Shown here one piece after another: positions 12,562-13,768 of a DNA stretch of 13,768 nucleotides. The stretch comes from a bacterium. GTDB lineage: Bacteria; Fidelibacterota; UBA2242. How positions within the stretch are numbered: position 1 is the first letter of the stretch; each line of letters opens with the position of its first letter. Made by a program: the position numbers and the translations under genes. The DNA lies in the NCBI GenBank assembly GCA_018895675.1, contig JAHIOG010000572.1, positions 1-13,768 of the forward strand, written 5' to 3'. Below the pieces are notes generated by a model that had not been told where the DNA came from, searched no databases, and was given only the letters and a program-made list of their open reading frames with translations.

Positions 12562-12590
12562 ACCTTTGGAAAGGCATCCCTTTGGGATTT
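12562..12590 (+). repeat. Short palindromic repeat, AAAGGCATCCC type
   Basis: AAAGGCATCCCTTTGGGA (12570-12587) matches the repeat that carries the transposase ribosome binding site (4362-4379) at all but one base. ACCTTTGG just upstream can also pair with the AAAGG arm. It follows directly on the 12533 repeat, so two kinds of palindrome sit side by side here. Confidence 0.6.
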
Positions 12591-12735
12591 GTTGATTTGT
12601 TGAATGGTTTGTTATTTGAAGGAATGGCGAATGTTGAATAGGTTGAAGCTGTTGAAATGGGGAATTGGGTGAATTGGTTAAACTGGTTAAAATGGTTGAA
12701 ATGGTTGAATTGGTTGATTTGTTGAATGGTTTGTT
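12591..12735 (+). repeat. GGTTGAAAT-type repeat array 3
   Basis: A third array of the same units. A 23-base phrase beginning GTTGATTTGTTGAATGG is repeated exactly at both ends (12591-12613 and 12713-12735). The inside resembles array 2 (GAAATGGGGAATTGG, GGTTAAACTGGTTAAAATGG). The 470-base gap 12376-12844 is thus almost wholly repeat DNA. I see no convincing promoter in it; a 30-codon frame with GGGAG upstream lies at 12745-12837. Confidence 0.8.
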
Positions 12736-12844
12736 GGGAGTGAGATGAGCGAGGAGGAGGTGTGCAATATTGGAGAGTATAAACGTCACAATTCAGGATT
12801 ATTGCCCAGTATGAGAGGCAATAAGGGAAAAATATGAGGTGGAT

Positions 12845-13768
12845 ATGTTAAAGGAACTCGTTGAATTTTCGAGAGAACTCGAAAAAAACGGAATCTACGA
12901 TAAAATCGAAGAAGCCCAGCAAAAAATCGATAAACCGATTATGGTTATTCCGGTGAAGGATGATCTGTCGGATATCGATACCGAAAATATCTATTTTGTT
13001 GTGAAAGATATTGACAGGGAACCGGATAATGGAGAAATAATAAATCGTCTTGTTTTTGATGACCGCCAAAAAAGTTCAAAGAGAATAGATGCTGAAACAG
13101 TTTTTTTTGAAATAGAAAAAGTAAAAACTATTATGGAAGAAGATATTGTATGGGGAAATATACTGCTAAATATCTCTCTTTATACAAATAAGGTTTTCGG
13201 AACTAACAAAAATATTGATAGGGTGGGAGGAATTAGTTCTTATAACATTTTGATATTCAGTATTTACCCGGACAGTGATGTAAAGAATATCCTAAAAAAA
13301 ACATACCATACGAATCAAGGGAATTTAAAGGATTACATTGATATTGAAGATAAAATAATCCGAACAAAATTAATAAGTGCAATCGCAAATTTAGGATTGG
13401 ATAAATGTTCCGAAATAATCAGTAGACATATCGAAACTCTTTTTGTGTATACAGCATGTAAATCATGTGCCGTTATAATAAAAGTACCGAATGAACAATT
13501 AATTCTGGATGCCAATAATGATCAGAAGAAGCAGGATGTATATAGAATACTTTACAATCACTTTTTATCCAAAAAATCATTTGCTAAAGAAAATAAAGAA
13601 TTCTATTTGTATAGAGAAAACTACGTGAATATAGTATGTTCAAATTGTCATAGCCAACTGAAAGAGAAAGATGATTTCTTGTCTTTGCCAACAGTATTCC
13701 AAAATTTAAACGATAGTAAGCCGTTTATGGTTCATAATGACAGAAAGAATTGTTTGAATCTGGCAGTA
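12845..13768 (+). CDS. Probable Cas8-type large subunit of a type I CRISPR complex (N-terminal part)
   Basis: The frame is open for 308 codons to the window edge. The start is the ATG at 12845, with GAGG at 12836-12839. The opening MLKELVEFSRELEKNGIYDKI resembles the helical start of Cas8b/Csh1-like proteins. Two CxxC pairs follow, CKSC at about residues 204-207 and CSNC at about 265-268, probably holding one zinc ion as in many Cas8b proteins. Cas8 is the large subunit of Cascade, contacting the crRNA 5' end and the PAM. The order cas6, (extra gene), cas8 on one strand fits a type I-B operon, with cas7, cas5 and cas3 expected to the right. The assignment rests on context, the start and the zinc motif; another CRISPR-associated zinc protein is possible. 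Confidence 0.55.
   Translation, partial: MLKELVEFSRELEKNGIYDKIEEAQQKIDKPIMVIPVKDDLSDIDTENIYFVVKDIDREPDNGEIINRLVFDDRQKSSKRIDAETVFFEIEKVKTIMEEDIVWGNILLNISLYTNKVFGTNKNIDRVGGISSYNILIFSIYPDSDVKNILKKTYHTNQGNLKDYIDIEDKIIRTKLISAIANLGLDKCSEIISRHIETLFVYTACKSCAVIIKVPNEQLILDANNDQKKQDVYRILYNHFLSKKSFAKENKEFYLYRENYVNIVCSNCHSQLKEKDDFLSLPTVFQNLNDSKPFMVHNDRKNCLNLAV

Noticed and set aside
11592..12735. The GGTTGAAAT repeats as a CRISPR array
   Set aside because: Units are 8-10 bases, imperfect and directly adjoining, with no unique spacers of constant length. No CRISPR array is visible in the window although Cas genes are present.

Overview
The window is a stretch of bacterial chromosome of moderate to low G+C. 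It probably comes from an uncultured FCB-type lineage (Marinimicrobia, KSB1, Calditrichota or a relative). The main clue is a large secreted protein ending in a FlgD-like/type IX-style C-terminal sorting domain. This placement is inference; there is no marker gene.

Left part (1-4180). Two minus-strand genes are 18 bases apart and likely co-transcribed: a secreted multidomain protein with an NlpC/P60 peptidase-like core, then a metallo-beta-lactamase-fold (beta-CASP type) hydrolase that runs off the left edge. About 0.8 kb of non-coding DNA follows, made of small hairpins and short tandem repeats.

Middle (4181-7842). A complete insertion sequence of the IS1634 (IS4-like DDE) type has 17-bp imperfect terminal inverted repeats. 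Its transposase carries three GC-rich palindromic pieces inside or at the end of the reading frame. The IS ends 82 bases before the start of an intact radical SAM gene of unknown function.

Right of centre (7995-10644). On the minus strand lie a RelE/HigB-like toxin with an XRE-type antitoxin, and upstream of them an AAA ATPase of the AAA_14/DUF4143 type. The ATPase sits in a unit of about 1.57 kb. Immediately next to it is a 240-bp unit with almost the same two ends but nearly no gene between them, so the pair looks like a full element and its internal-deletion derivative. The conserved upstream end carries a good promoter with a palindromic operator between the -35 and -10 boxes.

Right end (10797-13768). 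On the plus strand is the start of a type I CRISPR-Cas operon, probably I-B: cas6, an unrecognised acidic helical protein of 201 residues, and a probable cas8-type large subunit cut by the window edge. No CRISPR array is visible. The gaps between these genes hold AT-rich arrays of 8-10-base units (GGTTGAAAT and variants). Two of these arrays begin at the stop codons of the preceding genes.

Scattered through the non-coding parts is a family of short palindromes with a CCCTTYGGG-like core. One copy supplies the ribosome binding site of the transposase. The toxin-antitoxin pair, ATPase unit and Cas genes together look like a defence/mobile island. The main candidates for something undescribed are the duplicated ATPase unit and the extra gene between cas6 and the putative cas8.
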